From Acidobacteriaceae bacterium (GTDB taxonomy: Bacteria > Acidobacteriota > Terriglobia > Terriglobales > Acidobacteriaceae): a stretch of 5,758 nt of DNA. A model generated the notes under the pieces. It worked only from the letters and a program-made list of their open reading frames with translations, did no database searches and was not told where the DNA came from. Shown piece after piece: positions 5,746 through 5,758 of this stretch; within the stretch, counting starts at the first letter, position 1, and each line of letters starts with the position of its first letter. The translations under genes were made by a program, and so were the position numbers. Location of the stretch: the NCBI GenBank assembly GCA_003140655.1, contig PLKR01000240.1, positions 5,774-11,531 on the forward strand. The letters are read 5' to 3'.

Positions 5746-5758
5746 GTGCTAACGCCTG
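5742..5758 (+). CDS. Possible start of a gene running off the right edge
   Basis: ATG at 5742-5744 opens a frame reading MSANA before the window ends. GAG at 5734-5738 (TGAGAG) could act as a weak ribosome site very close to the start. Only five codons are visible, so this is a guess from position and start context; no product can be named. Confidence 0.2.

Overview
The window looks like chromosomal DNA from a soil-type Acidobacteriota. This is an inference. It rests on the 875-residue kinase-plus-propeller protein, whose N-terminus, activation-loop insert and C-terminal tail follow a pattern common in that phylum, and on a small CxH/CxxC protein of a type I associate with the same phylum. 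The DNA is moderately GC-rich and has no rRNA, tRNA, transposase, integrase or CRISPR array that I can see.

Layout, left to right. Positions 1-345 hold the C-terminal part of a threonine/serine dehydratase-type PLP enzyme whose N-terminus lies outside the window. After a 114-base gap with a short tandem repeat comes a 326-residue multi-pass membrane protein (460-1440), possibly a degenerate relative of the CPBP/CAAX-protease family. A 94-base gap carries a good sigma-70-like promoter (TTGACT, 17 bases, TAATAT). It drives a large serine/threonine kinase (1535-4162) with a cytoplasmic kinase domain, one membrane helix and a C-terminal PD40/TolB-like beta-propeller. Convergent to it, on the minus strand, is a compact MscS-family mechanosensitive channel (4273-5112). 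A 353-base divergent intergenic region follows, then a 63-residue zinc-ribbon-like protein (5466-5657) and a possible next gene start at the right edge.

The genes do not form an obvious operon or pathway. Each seems to have its own control region, and the membrane-sensing theme (kinase receptor, MscS, multi-pass protein) may be coincidental. I found no convincing undescribed multi-gene system. The most interesting signals are in the non-coding DNA. The octamer TCATTGAC occurs four times, always between genes, and twice forms the -35 part of a promoter-like sequence with exact 17-base spacing. One of these promoters is antisense to the small zinc-ribbon gene. An 18-base near-identical repeat brackets that gene, and a 7-bp palindrome overlaps the putative next start codon.
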